Source: Branchiibius hedensis (GTDB taxonomy: Bacteria > Actinomycetota > Actinomycetes > Actinomycetales > Dermatophilaceae). From it: a DNA stretch of 64,000 bases. Of the stretch, positions 25,877-35,251 are shown in pieces. The position numbers and the translations under genes are program-made. Every line of letters begins with the position of its first letter. Positions within the stretch are counted from its first letter, which is position 1. Under the pieces are notes generated by a model, which saw only the letters and a program-made list of their open reading frames with translations, was not told the DNA's origin and did not search any database. The stretch covers positions 3,534,001-3,598,000 of the forward strand of contig NZ_UESZ01000001.1 of assembly GCF_900108585.1 (NCBI RefSeq), read 5' to 3'.

Positions 25877-27028
25877 ATGGTCACCAGCACGCCCGCGCGC
25901 GACATCACCGACGGCGGACCAGATCTGGTCCAGTTCGTCGACGGGGACGGCAAACGCCTCCCCACCACCGCGGCCAATGAGCGCTACGCACCGATTGTCG
26001 AAGCTCTGACCAGCGAGGATGCCCGGACGCTGTACCGGGACATGGTGCTGGTACGCCGATTGGACGCCGAAGGCTATGCCCTGCAACGTCAGGGGGAGCT
26101 GGGTCTGTGGCCCTCGCTGCTCGGGCAGGAGGGCGCCCAGGTCGGCGCCGCCCGGGCGATGGGACCGAAGGACTACGCCTTCCCCGGCTACCGCGAGCAC
26201 GGCGTCGCCTACGTCCGCGGCATCCGCCCGGCGCAGATGCTGCAACTGTTCCGCGGAGTCAGCCACGGCGGCTGGGACACCGAGCAGTACCGCTTCCACC
26301 TCTACACGATCGTCATCGGCAACCAGATGCTGCACGCGACCGGCTACGCGATGGGCATCCAGCGCGACCACGCCGTCGCCACCGGCGACCCCGACCGCGA
26401 CGCCGCCGTGATCGCCTTCACCGGCGACGGGGGCACCAGCCAGGGCGACTACAACGAGGCGTTGAACTTCGCGGCCGTCGCCAACGCACCGGTCGTCTTC
26501 TTCGTGCAGAACAACGGCTACGCCATCTCCGAGCCGAACAGCCGCCAGTTCCGCATCCCGCCCTACCAACGGGCGCAGGGGTTCGGCCTGCCGGGCATCC
26601 GGGTCGACGGCAACGACGTGCTCGCGTCGTACGCCGTGACCAAGGTGGCGCTGGATGCCGCCCGGGCCGGTGATGGGCCCACGCTGATTGAGGCCTTCAC
26701 CTATCGCCTGGGTGCGCACACCACCTCCGATGACCCGACCCGCTACCGCGACGCGGCCGAGGTCGACCTGTGGAAGGAGAAGGATCCGGTCAAACGGATG
26801 CGCGGCTTCCTGCTGACCCGTGCGCACGCCGACCGGGAGTTCTTCGACCAGGTCGACATCGAGGCGGACGATCTGGCCGCTGATATGCGCGCCCAATGCC
26901 GGGCCATCCCGGATCCGCAACTGCCGACGATGTTCGACCACGTCTACGCCGAGGAGCACAAACCGTTGGAGCGGGAGCGGGACCAGTTCGCCGCGTATCT
27001 CGCGTCGTTCGAAGGGGTTTCGGCATGA
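25877..27028 (+). CDS. bkdA: 2-oxo-acid dehydrogenase E1 alpha subunit (branched-chain type)
   Basis: A 383-residue thiamine-diphosphate enzyme subunit. The cofactor motif runs from GDGGTSQGDYNEALNFA to NNGYAIS, the GDG...NN signature. Actinobacterial pyruvate dehydrogenase normally uses the single-chain AceE E1, so an alpha/beta E1 with this sequence is more likely the branched-chain 2-oxo-acid dehydrogenase. AGGAG lies six bases before the ATG. It overlaps the E1-beta gene by four bases; E2 follows. A CRP-like operator stands upstream. Pyruvate as substrate is not excluded. Confidence 0.9.
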   Translation: MVTSTPARDITDGGPDLVQFVDGDGKRLPTTAANERYAPIVEALTSEDARTLYRDMVLVRRLDAEGYALQRQGELGLWPSLLGQEGAQVGAARAMGPKDYAFPGYREHGVAYVRGIRPAQMLQLFRGVSHGGWDTEQYRFHLYTIVIGNQMLHATGYAMGIQRDHAVATGDPDRDAAVIAFTGDGGTSQGDYNEALNFAAVANAPVVFFVQNNGYAISEPNSRQFRIPPYQRAQGFGLPGIRVDGNDVLASYAVTKVALDAARAGDGPTLIEAFTYRLGAHTTSDDPTRYRDAAEVDLWKEKDPVKRMRGFLLTRAHADREFFDQVDIEADDLAADMRAQCRAIPDPQLPTMFDHVYAEEHKPLERERDQFAAYLASFEGVSA

Positions 27029-28014
27029 GCACGGAGAAGTTGTCACTCGCCAAAGCGCTCAACGAAGGCTTGCGCACCGCCATGGAGCGGGATCCGAAGG
27101 TCGTGCTGATGGGGGAGGACGTCGGCAAACTCGGCGGCGTCTTCCGGATCACCGAGGGTCTGCAGAAGGACTTCGGTGACGAGCGGGTCGTCGACACCCC
27201 GCTGGCCGAGTCCGGAATCGTCGGCACCGCAGTCGGTCTGGCGCTGCGGGGCTATCGCCCGGTCGTCGAGATCCAGTTCGACGGGTTCATCTACCCCGGC
27301 TTCGACCAGATCGTCAGCCAGGTCGCCAAGATGCACTCGCGCTCCGGTGGTCGGTTGGCGTTGCCGTTGGTGATCCGGGTGCCCTACGGCGGTGGCATCG
27401 GTGCGGTCGAGCATCACAGCGAGTCCAACGAGGCCTACTTCGCGCACACCGCCGGTCTGCGGGTCGTCGCGTGCGCCGACCCGGTCGACGCGTACTGGAT
27501 GATCCAGCAGGCCATCGCGTCGCAGGATCCGGTGATGTTCTACGAGCCCAAGCGGCGCTACCACGAGAAGGGCGACTTCCCGCTCGGCACCCGCGACGCC
27601 GCCCCGGCCGGGCTGCACGAAGCGCGCATCGTTCGCGACGGGTCGGACGTCACGATCCTGACCTACGGCTCGATGGTGCGCACGTGTGTGCAAGCCGCGG
27701 AAACTGCTGCGACAGAAGGAAAGTCGGTGCAGGTGCTCAACCTGCGCTCGCTGAACCCGATCGATACCGACGCCATCATGGCCGCCGCGCGCAAGACCGG
27801 ACGGGTCATCGTGGTGCACGAGGCCAGCACCTTCCTGGGGATGGGTGCCGAGCTCGCGGCGCAGATCCAGACCGAGTGCTTCTACCACCTGCAGGCACCG
27901 GTGCTGCGGGTCGGCGGCTACAACCTGCCCTATCCGCCGAGTCGGTACGAGCGCGAGTTCCTGCCCGACCTGGACCGCATCCTTGACGCCGTCGACACAT
28001 CGCTGAAGTACTGA
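27025..28014 (+). CDS. bkdB: 2-oxo-acid dehydrogenase E1 beta subunit
   Basis: A 329-residue transketolase-like subunit. It begins with KALNEGLRTAMERDPKVVLMGEDVG, the conserved start of E1-beta, then GVFRITEGLQKDFG. Conserved GGIGAVEHHSES and EPKRRYH sit around the active-site entrance. It forms an alpha2beta2 E1 with the preceding gene, decarboxylates the 2-oxo acid and passes the acyl group to lipoyl-E2. Its ATG overlaps the E1-alpha stop (ATGA). Confidence 0.93.
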   Translation: MSTEKLSLAKALNEGLRTAMERDPKVVLMGEDVGKLGGVFRITEGLQKDFGDERVVDTPLAESGIVGTAVGLALRGYRPVVEIQFDGFIYPGFDQIVSQVAKMHSRSGGRLALPLVIRVPYGGGIGAVEHHSESNEAYFAHTAGLRVVACADPVDAYWMIQQAIASQDPVMFYEPKRRYHEKGDFPLGTRDAAPAGLHEARIVRDGSDVTILTYGSMVRTCVQAAETAATEGKSVQVLNLRSLNPIDTDAIMAAARKTGRVIVVHEASTFLGMGAELAAQIQTECFYHLQAPVLRVGGYNLPYPPSRYEREFLPDLDRILDAVDTSLKY

Positions 28015-28024
28015 GGTTCTTGGG

Positions 28025-29425
28025 ATGTCTATTCAGCAGTTCACGCTGCCCGACCCCGGTGAGGGGCTGCCCGATGCGGAGATCGCGACCTGGAAGGTGC
28101 AGGTCGGCGACACCGTCAAGGTCAACGACGTCGTGGTCGAGATCGAGACCGCCAAGTCGCTGGTCGAGTTGCCGATCCCGTGGGAGGGCACGATCACGCA
28201 GTTGCTGGTCGCCGAGGGCGACACCGTCGATGTGGGTACGCCGATCATCGCCGTCGAGGTGAACGACGGGGTGGTCTCGGAAGACCCTGGTCCTGCGACC
28301 CCGGCTGCTGCCCCCGAACCTGCGGTGGTCTCCGAGCAGGTCGCCGCCGCGTTCGAACCGGACCCGCCGACGACTGCTGTCGAGGACGGCAGTGGGCCCA
28401 ACCTCGTGGGTTACGGCGCGCCAGCGGCGGCCACAGCCCGTCGACCCCGCGCTACCCCCGACTTTCGCAGCGCAACTCACGCATCGGCGGCCCCGGCGGG
28501 TGAGGTGCGCTTCAAAAGTGGCGGCGAGAGTGCTGCCGGACCGGTGCTGGCCAAGCCGGCCACCCGCGGACTGGCCAAGGAGCACGGGATCGATCTGCAC
28601 GACGTACCGGCATCAGGTGAGGGCGGGATCGTCACCGACGAGGACGTCCGGGCGCTCATCGGCGGCCCTGCGCGCGGCACGGTGACGCCCACCACCGCAC
28701 CGGCAGGGGAGCGGGAGACCAGGGTCCCGGTCAAGGGCGTCCGCAAGGTGACGGCCGAAGCGATGGTGACCTCGGCCTTCACTGCGCCGCACGTCACCGA
28801 GTTCGTCACCGTCGATGCCACCGCGACCATGGAGTTGGTCGACCGGTTGAGCAGCGACCGCGAGTTCCAGGGTGTGCGGGTCAGCCCATTGCTGGTGATC
28901 GCGAAGGCGCTGTGCATCGCGGTCCGTCGCAACCCGGGGATGAACGCGTTCTGGGACGAAGCTGCGCAGGAGATCGTCACCAAGCACTACGTCAACCTCG
29001 GCATCGCGGCCGCGACGCCTCGCGGTCTGATCGTGCCCAACATCAAGGACGCCGACCGGATGACGATGCGCGAACTCGGCGCTGCACTGGGCGAACTCGT
29101 CGACACCGCCCGCGCGGGCAAGACGCAACCGCGCGACCAGGCCGGTGGCACGATCACCATCACCAACGTGGGCGTCTTCGGGATCGACAGCGGCACCCCG
29201 ATCATCAACCCGGGTGAGTCGGCGATCGTCTGCCTCGGTGCGATCCGGCGGATGCCGTGGGTGGTCACCGGCGACGACGGGACCGAGCGGATCGAACCAC
29301 GCTGGGTCACCCAACTCGGCTGCTCCTTCGACCACCGGCTCATCGACGGCGAGCTCGGATCGAAGTTCCTGGCCGACCTTGCGGCGCTGGTGCAGGACCC
29401 GGGCAAGGCACTCGTCTGGGGGTGA
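28025..29425 (+). CDS. bkdC: Dihydrolipoamide acyltransferase (E2)
   Basis: A 466-residue protein with three parts: one lipoyl domain (about 1-80, lipoyl-Lys in EIETAKSLVELP), a Pro/Ala linker, the peripheral E1/E3-binding domain (KPATRGLAKEHGIDLHDVP, GIVTDEDVRALI, about 180-215) and the acyltransferase domain with the C-terminal catalytic FDHRLIDGELG. The single lipoyl domain and ETAK motif fit the branched-chain (BkdC) type. It follows E1-beta by ten bases. No E3 (lipoamide dehydrogenase) is encoded nearby, so E3 must be shared with other complexes. Confidence 0.93.
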   Translation: MSIQQFTLPDPGEGLPDAEIATWKVQVGDTVKVNDVVVEIETAKSLVELPIPWEGTITQLLVAEGDTVDVGTPIIAVEVNDGVVSEDPGPATPAAAPEPAVVSEQVAAAFEPDPPTTAVEDGSGPNLVGYGAPAAATARRPRATPDFRSATHASAAPAGEVRFKSGGESAAGPVLAKPATRGLAKEHGIDLHDVPASGEGGIVTDEDVRALIGGPARGTVTPTTAPAGERETRVPVKGVRKVTAEAMVTSAFTAPHVTEFVTVDATATMELVDRLSSDREFQGVRVSPLLVIAKALCIAVRRNPGMNAFWDEAAQEIVTKHYVNLGIAAATPRGLIVPNIKDADRMTMRELGAALGELVDTARAGKTQPRDQAGGTITITNVGVFGIDSGTPIINPGESAIVCLGAIRRMPWVVTGDDGTERIEPRWVTQLGCSFDHRLIDGELGSKFLADLAALVQDPGKALVWG

Positions 29426-29443
29426 CCCCCATCGGGGTGCTCA

Positions 29444-29481
29444 ACCCGGACCTGCTGCCTACGCTGGCGGCAGGTCCGGGT
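29444..29481 (+). terminator. Terminator hairpin after E2 gene
   Basis: ACCCGGACCTGC (29444-29455) pairs perfectly with GCAGGTCCGGGT (29470-29481). Four more pairs (one G-T wobble) close a six-base loop TACGCT. It stands between the E2 stop and the gnd start. No T-run follows. Confidence 0.65.
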
Positions 29482-29510
29482 CGCCCGCGCCCGGCCGGGA
29501 AGTGACTGCG

Positions 29511-30956
29511 ATGAGCAACAAGACCGGTACGGCGAACATCGGTGTGGTCGGCATGGCCGTGATGGGCTCGAACCTGGCCCGCAACCTTGCCTCCCGTGAG
29601 GGGAACACGGTCGCCGTGTACAACCGCACCTACGCCAAGACGCAGAAGCTGATCGCGCAGCACGGCGACCTCGGCTTCGTGGAGTCGGAGAAGATCGAGG
29701 ACTTCGTCGACTCCCTCACCAAGCCCCGCACGGCGATCATCATGGTCCAGGCCGGCGCCGGCACCGATGCGGTGATCGAGGAACTCGCCGGCCTCATGGA
29801 GCCCGGCGACATCATCGTCGACGGTGGCAACTCCAACTTCCAGGACACGATCACGCGGGAAAAGGCCCTGCGGGAGAAGGGACTTCATTTCGTCGGCACC
29901 GGGATCTCCGGCGGCGAGGAAGGGGCGTTGCACGGACCCTCGATCATGCCCGGCGGGTCCGACGAATCCTGGGAGACCCTCGGGCCGATTCTGCGCTCGA
30001 TCGCCGCCGTCGCCGAGGGCGAACCGTGCGTCACGCACGTCGGACACGACGGCGCCGGGCACTTCGTGAAAATGGTGCACAACGGCATCGAGTACGCCGA
30101 TATGCAACTGATCGCCGAGTCCTACGACTTGCTGCGGCGGGCTGGCGGATTGTCCGTCCCGCAGATCGCCGAGGTCTTCAAAACCTGGAACGAAGGCGAC
30201 CTCGAGTCCTACTTGATCGAGATCACCGCCGACATCCTCACCCAGCAGGACCCCGACGGCGACGGCCCGCTGGTCGACAAGATCCTCGACCACGCCGGAT
30301 CCAAAGGCACCGGCGTGTGGACCGCGCAGAACGCCGTTGGACTGGGCATCCCCGTGTCGGGGATCGGTGAGGCCGTCTTCGCCCGCGCCGTGTCCGACAA
30401 GGGTGAGCAGCGGGACGCCGTTCGCAAGACCATCACCCAGCGCCCCGAGAAGGTGAGCGTCCCGGACAGCTTCGCGGACGACGTACGGGCAGCGTTGTAT
30501 TCCTCCAAGGTGGTCGCCTATGCGCAGGGGTTCGACCTGATCTCAGCAGGCGCGGCGCAGTACGACTGGGACATCGACCGCGGCGCGATCGCCAAGATCT
30601 GGCGCGGCGGCTGCATCATCCGGGCGCGGTTCCTCAACCGGATCACCCAGGCCTATGACCGCGACCCGCAACTGGTCTCGCTGCTGGCCGACTCCTACTT
30701 CGCCGACGCTGTCGCCCAAGGGCAGGCGGCCTGGCGGCGGATCGTCGGGATAGCGGCTGCGAGCGGCGTACCCGCCCCCGGCTTCTCCTCAGCCCTGGCC
30801 TATTACGACGCACTCGGGTCGGAGCGGTTGCCGGCCAGTTTGATCCAGGCTCAGCGCGACTACTTCGGCGCGCACACCTACCAGCGCACCGACAAGCCGG
30901 GCACCTTCCACGTGGACTGGTCCGGCGACCGGTCCGAGACGAAGGTGAAGGACTGA
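29511..30956 (+). CDS. gnd: 6-phosphogluconate dehydrogenase, decarboxylating
   Basis: This 481-residue enzyme makes ribulose 5-phosphate, CO2 and NADPH in the oxidative pentose phosphate pathway. The cofactor motif GVVGMAVMGSNLARNLA and NRT match the NADP-dependent long form. FVGTGISGGEEGALHGPS and GHFVKMVHNGIEYADMQ are catalytic (Lys and Asn). AKIWRGGCIIRA is the C-terminal signature. ATG at 29511 places the Rossmann motif at the N-terminus. It converges with the efflux pump gene with a single base between the stops. Confidence 0.97.
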   Translation: MSNKTGTANIGVVGMAVMGSNLARNLASREGNTVAVYNRTYAKTQKLIAQHGDLGFVESEKIEDFVDSLTKPRTAIIMVQAGAGTDAVIEELAGLMEPGDIIVDGGNSNFQDTITREKALREKGLHFVGTGISGGEEGALHGPSIMPGGSDESWETLGPILRSIAAVAEGEPCVTHVGHDGAGHFVKMVHNGIEYADMQLIAESYDLLRRAGGLSVPQIAEVFKTWNEGDLESYLIEITADILTQQDPDGDGPLVDKILDHAGSKGTGVWTAQNAVGLGIPVSGIGEAVFARAVSDKGEQRDAVRKTITQRPEKVSVPDSFADDVRAALYSSKVVAYAQGFDLISAGAAQYDWDIDRGAIAKIWRGGCIIRARFLNRITQAYDRDPQLVSLLADSYFADAVAQGQAAWRRIVGIAAASGVPAPGFSSALAYYDALGSERLPASLIQAQRDYFGAHTYQRTDKPGTFHVDWSGDRSETKVKD

Positions 30957-30957
30957 C

Positions 30958-32610
30958 TCAGCCGAGGGCTTCGGCAGCAGCGGCGGCCTCCTGGGCCGGG
31001 GACTGCGAGCGCAACGTGACTTTCGGCATCAGCAGCGTCACCAGGAAGCCCAGCACCATGACGCACGCGGCGCACAGGAAGATCAGGTCGATCGAGTCGG
31101 AGAAGCCGACCTTGAACGGGTGCGCGATGACGTCGGCCATCTTGTTGATGATGGCCGAGTTGTTCTGCACCTGCGCCAGGACGCTCTGGTCACCCTCGAC
31201 GACTGCCTTGTTCAACGGGTTGTCCAGGATCGACGGGTCGGCCTTGACGGCCTGCTGAATACCGGGTGCGGCCACCTTGAAGGCGTCCGCGATCTTGTCG
31301 CCCACCGTGCTGAAGAGGATCGACAGGAAGATCGCCACACCCATCGTGCCGCCGACCTGCCGGAAGAACGTCGCGGCGCTGGTGGCAACGCCGATCTCCT
31401 GGGGCGGGACCGCGTTCTGCACGATGATCGTCAGCGGCTGCATACAGTTACCGATGCCGATTCCGACGATGAACATGAAGATCATCACCAGCCACAGGTG
31501 GCTGTCGGCAGAGATCCAGTGCAGCAGGAACAGGCCGATCGCCGCGATCGCGGTGCCAATGATCGGGAACGGTCGCACCCGCCCGGTGCGCGCGGTCAAC
31601 TGACCGGAGGTGATCGCAGCGATCATCATGCCGGCGACCATCGGCAGCATCTCGAAGCCGGACACCATCGGCGAGGCGCCGTGCACGATCTGCAGGTACA
31701 GCGGCAACACGGTGATGCCGCCGAACATTGCCATACCGACGATCACGCTGGCCACGATGGTGACCGACGCGGCGCGAATCTTGAACAGCCGCAACGGGAT
31801 CAGTGCGTCGTCAGCCATCTTCCACTCGGCGAAGACGAACGCGGCCAAGCCGAGGATGCCGATGGCGTACGCCGTGAGCGACTTGCCCGAGCCCCATCCC
31901 CATTCGCGGCCCTGCTCCGCCACCGTCAGCAACGGCACGAGACCGATCACCAGGGTGATGGCACCCCACCAGTCGATGCGCGCTTCGCGGCGGAAGGCGG
32001 GAATCTGCAGCGTCCGTGAGATGACCACCAGGGCGAAGATGCCGATCGGGACGTTGACCATGAAGACCCAGCGCCATCCGGTCAGACCCAGGATAGTGGG
32101 AGCGCCGGCGAACAGACCACCGATGACGGGCCCGAGCACCGAGGACGTGGCGAAGGTGGCCATGAAGTACCCGGTGTACTTGGCGCGCTCCCGCGGCGGC
32201 ACCAGGTCGCCGATGATGGCCAACACCAGCGTGAACAGACCACCGGCGCCGAGGCCCTGGAAGGCGCGGAACGCGGCCAGCATGTACATCGACTGGGCGA
32301 ACGCGCACAGGAACGAGCCCAGGATGAAGATCGTGATCGCGAAGAGGAAGAGCTTCTTGCGGCCGTAGAGGTCGCCGAGCTTGCCGTAGATCGGGGTCGT
32401 GATCGTCGAGGTGATCAGGTAGGCCGTGGTCACCCAGGCCTGCGCGGACAGACCGTTCAGGTCATCGGCGATCGTCCGGATGGCGGTGGCGACGATCGTC
32501 TGATCGAGCGCCCCCAGGAACATACCGAGCATCAGGCCGGCGAGGATGGCCTTGATGTGGGCGGGTGATCCGTGATCTGCGGGGGCGGCGCTCTCAGACT
32601 TCATTGACAC
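30958..32610 (-). CDS. DHA2 (14-TM) MFS multidrug efflux transporter
   Basis: A 550-residue, 14-helix proton antiporter. DQTIVATAIRTIADDL is motif D1 of the QacA/EmrB branch, and GKLGDLYGRKKLF is motif A. GSFLCAFAQSMYMLAAFRAFQGLGAGG is motif B and GPVIGGLF motif C. GTG at 32610 has TAAACT six bases before it and no ribosome-binding site, so the message is probably leaderless; ATG at 32604 is the alternative. No adjacent TetR/MarR gene. Substrates unknown. Confidence 0.92.
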   Translation of the reverse strand: MSMKSESAAPADHGSPAHIKAILAGLMLGMFLGALDQTIVATAIRTIADDLNGLSAQAWVTTAYLITSTITTPIYGKLGDLYGRKKLFLFAITIFILGSFLCAFAQSMYMLAAFRAFQGLGAGGLFTLVLAIIGDLVPPRERAKYTGYFMATFATSSVLGPVIGGLFAGAPTILGLTGWRWVFMVNVPIGIFALVVISRTLQIPAFRREARIDWWGAITLVIGLVPLLTVAEQGREWGWGSGKSLTAYAIGILGLAAFVFAEWKMADDALIPLRLFKIRAASVTIVASVIVGMAMFGGITVLPLYLQIVHGASPMVSGFEMLPMVAGMMIAAITSGQLTARTGRVRPFPIIGTAIAAIGLFLLHWISADSHLWLVMIFMFIVGIGIGNCMQPLTIIVQNAVPPQEIGVATSAATFFRQVGGTMGVAIFLSILFSTVGDKIADAFKVAAPGIQQAVKADPSILDNPLNKAVVEGDQSVLAQVQNNSAIINKMADVIAHPFKVGFSDSIDLIFLCAACVMVLGFLVTLLMPKVTLRSQSPAQEAAAAAEALG

Positions 32611-32664
32611 CCGATGAGTTTAGAACCGGCGGCTGCCTCCGTCTAATCGGTTGGGTGGTCCGCG

Positions 32665-33552
32665 TCACGGAGTGATCGTCAGGGCGTCCAGCGCTCGGCG
32701 CGCGATCTCCTCATCGCCCTGCACGCCGTACCTCAATTGGTCGGTGGGGACCCGGCCGGCGCCCCGACGGGTCAGCGCGGACGTCGACAACTGGATGGAC
32801 ACGGTCGTGCCAGGTGGCAGCGGGATGATCTCGCCGGTCACCTGGTCGACGTCGTCCACGTGCGTGGTGCCGGAGAAGAGGCGCTCGCCGAACGGTTTGT
32901 CGCCCTCGCCCGGTACGACGCGAACCCCCTCGCGGGCCAGCACGGGCCCGGACACGTCCAGGATCACCGACGTTCCTACCGGCACCTCGGCGCGGCGGGC
33001 GAGATTCTTGGGGAACGCGTCCAGCACCCAGGTGCTGAAGATCGCCGCCCCGCCGGAGTCCAGGTTGCCCGGCCAGTTCACGGCCTGGCGCAGATCCTGC
33101 TCGTGCACCCACATGTCGGCGATCCGTCCCTCGAGCAGCACCCGCAGCGGGCGTGGCCCGAGCGGACCCATCACTTCGGCGTCGGGGTCCACGGTGGTGT
33201 CCCGCAGCTGACGCATCCGTTTGGCGTAGAGCCGCTTCCATTCCTCCACGACATCGTGGCCGGACTTCTTACGCCGGGCCTCGACGCCACGCTCCATGAA
33301 ACGCTTCGTGTCGGAGGTCACCCAGGGGTAATCAGGGACTTCGACCTCCTCCTCGACGCCACCGGCGACGAGGTTCTCCAGGGCCACGATGTGCGAGATC
33401 TGGTCCTTCACGGTCCAACCCGGGCACTGGGTCGGTTTGTCGAACTCATCGGCCTTGCACATGGCCCCGATGTCGAGGATCGCCTGCCCGGTGGAGGCGT
33501 AGGCCTCGATCAAGCCGGGCAGGTCAGTCGGCGGCGGGGGATTCGTCGGCAT
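32665..33552 (-). CDS. Mycothiol-dependent maleylpyruvate isomerase-family protein (DinB fold)
   Basis: A 295-residue protein of the actinobacterial MDMPI_N/DinB superfamily. FDKPTQCPGWTVKDQISHIVALE holds the first metal-binding His, and RIADMWVHEQDLRQAVN is the second conserved His motif. The C-terminal 90 residues form an SCP2-like domain typical of the family. Members use a metal and mycothiol, but most substrates are unknown. ATG at 33552 is preceded at seven bases by TATGTT, marking a leaderless start; an upstream in-frame ATG at 33564 lies within that promoter. It is 54 bases upstream of the efflux pump on the same strand. Confidence 0.88.
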   Translation of the reverse strand: MPTNPPPPTDLPGLIEAYASTGQAILDIGAMCKADEFDKPTQCPGWTVKDQISHIVALENLVAGGVEEEVEVPDYPWVTSDTKRFMERGVEARRKKSGHDVVEEWKRLYAKRMRQLRDTTVDPDAEVMGPLGPRPLRVLLEGRIADMWVHEQDLRQAVNWPGNLDSGGAAIFSTWVLDAFPKNLARRAEVPVGTSVILDVSGPVLAREGVRVVPGEGDKPFGERLFSGTTHVDDVDQVTGEIIPLPPGTTVSIQLSTSALTRRGAGRVPTDQLRYGVQGDEEIARRALDALTITP

Positions 33553-33615
33553 GACCTCCAACATACTGAGACGGCGGGGTGGTCCGTTCCATCCCGGGTG
33601 GTGGAACGACGGGAG

Positions 33616-33656
33616 ACGTCGAAACGCCCGCCAACCAGCAGCGGGCGTCTCGACGT
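33616..33656 (-). terminator. Terminator after PAP2 phosphatase gene
   Basis: Arms of 16 bases (33616-33631 and 33641-33656, GCCCGC...GCGGGC at the inner ends) pair with one mismatch around a nine-base loop. It begins four bases after the phosphatase stop on the minus strand. Confidence 0.65.
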
Positions 33657-33660
33657 GCGA

Positions 33661-35127
33661 TCAGAAGACCGTCGGTTGACCGCCGGTCCACAGGACCAGG
33701 ACGTTGCCACCCGGCAGCTTCTTCACCGTCGCGGACATCGCCGCGGCGAGGTTGAGCCGTTGCCAGGACGCCGGAACCGCGGAGTCGTCGTTGTGCGCTG
33801 CGGTGGTGTCCAGCGGATTACCGGCGAACCCCTCGGTCTGGGCGAGGATCTGCCGCCGCTGGCTGTCGGTCAGCGTGGGGAAGCTCGACAGCAGCAGGCT
33901 TTCGGCTCCCGTGGGCACCGACGCCCACTGGCACCACGACGTCGTCGGCGCGAAACCGTAGTTGAGGCGCTCGGTGTAGACCGACAGCGCGGAGCGGCGA
34001 TTGGTCACGATCTGCGCGGAGCCGCCGGGGATGCGCTTGCCGCCGTAGGGATTGTCGGTGTACGGCTGGTCAGCGGCGATGCACTTGGCCAGGGTGTTGA
34101 TGTGCAACACCGACTGGCACTGTGCCGTCAGATACTGGGTGAGTTCTGCCTGAGCGGGCTGCAGCACGCCGGCTCGGAACGCCGGGTCGCCCCAGCGCGC
34201 GGACAGCGCGATCTCACCGTTGATGCGACCACCGATGATGTCCAGCGGGTAGTGCACACCCAGCACGATCCGGTTGTTACCCGCCTCCGAGGCCCGTGCC
34301 AGGATTGACGGCGCCAACTGCGGTAGCAGGGTCGCCAGGGTGATGCCCGCCTCGTACGCCGTGGTCGTGTGGCCGCTGGGGAAGGCCCCGCCGGTGCAGA
34401 TGCCCGGTTGCCCGTACGCCGCGTCAAGACTGACGTCGCTCGTCGCGAACTCGTGGGTCGTGTCGACCGTCGCCGGCACGCGGGTGATCTTCAAACCACC
34501 GGCACCGTCCGACCACGGTTTGCCCGCTCGGATGGCCGACAGCGAGGAAGCGTTCACCACGCTGGGGGCACAGCCGGCTGCGTCGCCCGTGGCTGCAGGG
34601 GCGCTCGCGGAACCCGGCAGGTAGGGGCGCGGGTAGGAGAAGGTGGCCTTCGCCGTACCGGTGGAGATGTAGGCACCCGTCGTCCCGGTCGAGGAGTTGA
34701 TCAGCGCGCTGGCCAGTGGCAGCGCGCCGGTCTCGCGGCCCTTCACGTAGAACGCGCCGAGGGAACTGCCCAGGCCGTCGGCGATCGTGAGCGACTGGTC
34801 GTAGCCGGTGCCGTCGGAGTTCAGGTACGCCGCGTTCTGCAGGGCCCGGAACTGCTGGCTCTTGGTGGCGTTCTGGTTGATCCAACTGGCCAGGCGGTCG
34901 TTCCATTGCAGGGTCCGGCTGTCCAGCACGGTGCCGTGCAGGTCGTTGACCCCGCTGGACTGCCACAGCGTGTTGAAGCCGGACAGGGCCGGCAGGATGT
35001 CCGGTTTGGTGTCGCTGGGGTAGGTGCCGGCGGCGGCCAGTCCGGTGCTGGTGAACAGCAGCCCGGTGGCCAGCAGGCTGGTCCCCGCCAGCAGCCGCCG
35101 GGAGCGGGTGGAGAAAGCAACGCGCAT
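33661..35127 (-). CDS. Secreted PAP2/class A acid phosphatase-like protein
   Basis: A 488-residue exported protein with a signal peptide (RRLLAGTSLLATGLLF, cleavage near LAAAG). The PAP2 phosphatase motifs are present: KATFSYPRPYLPG (KX6RP variant), PSGHTTTAYEAG, and GNNRIVLGVHYPLDIIGG (SRX5HX3D variant with N in place of S). An extra domain of about 150 residues follows. AAAGGA before the ATG at 35127 supports the start. It probably removes phosphate from organic phosphates outside the cell, or acts as a vanadate haloperoxidase-like protein; the motifs do not separate these. Confidence 0.85.
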   Translation of the reverse strand: MRVAFSTRSRRLLAGTSLLATGLLFTSTGLAAAGTYPSDTKPDILPALSGFNTLWQSSGVNDLHGTVLDSRTLQWNDRLASWINQNATKSQQFRALQNAAYLNSDGTGYDQSLTIADGLGSSLGAFYVKGRETGALPLASALINSSTGTTGAYISTGTAKATFSYPRPYLPGSASAPAATGDAAGCAPSVVNASSLSAIRAGKPWSDGAGGLKITRVPATVDTTHEFATSDVSLDAAYGQPGICTGGAFPSGHTTTAYEAGITLATLLPQLAPSILARASEAGNNRIVLGVHYPLDIIGGRINGEIALSARWGDPAFRAGVLQPAQAELTQYLTAQCQSVLHINTLAKCIAADQPYTDNPYGGKRIPGGSAQIVTNRRSALSVYTERLNYGFAPTTSWCQWASVPTGAESLLLSSFPTLTDSQRRQILAQTEGFAGNPLDTTAAHNDDSAVPASWQRLNLAAAMSATVKKLPGGNVLVLWTGGQPTVF

Positions 35128-35251
35128 GGAGGTTCCTTTCAGGGTCCGCCGTGGCGGATCCACGGCGGGGCGGGGGAACAATAGGCAGGCAAAGTGACGC
35201 GGAGGGGACGTGCGGGTGAACCGCCGTCGCCGCGGTCCTTACCCTGGGTGC

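Noticed and set aside
29145-30956. A 603-codon form of 6-phosphogluconate dehydrogenase with a long N-terminal extension
   Set aside because: The extra 122 residues lie across the end of the E2 gene and a terminator hairpin. The ATG at 29511 starts at the cofactor-binding strand.
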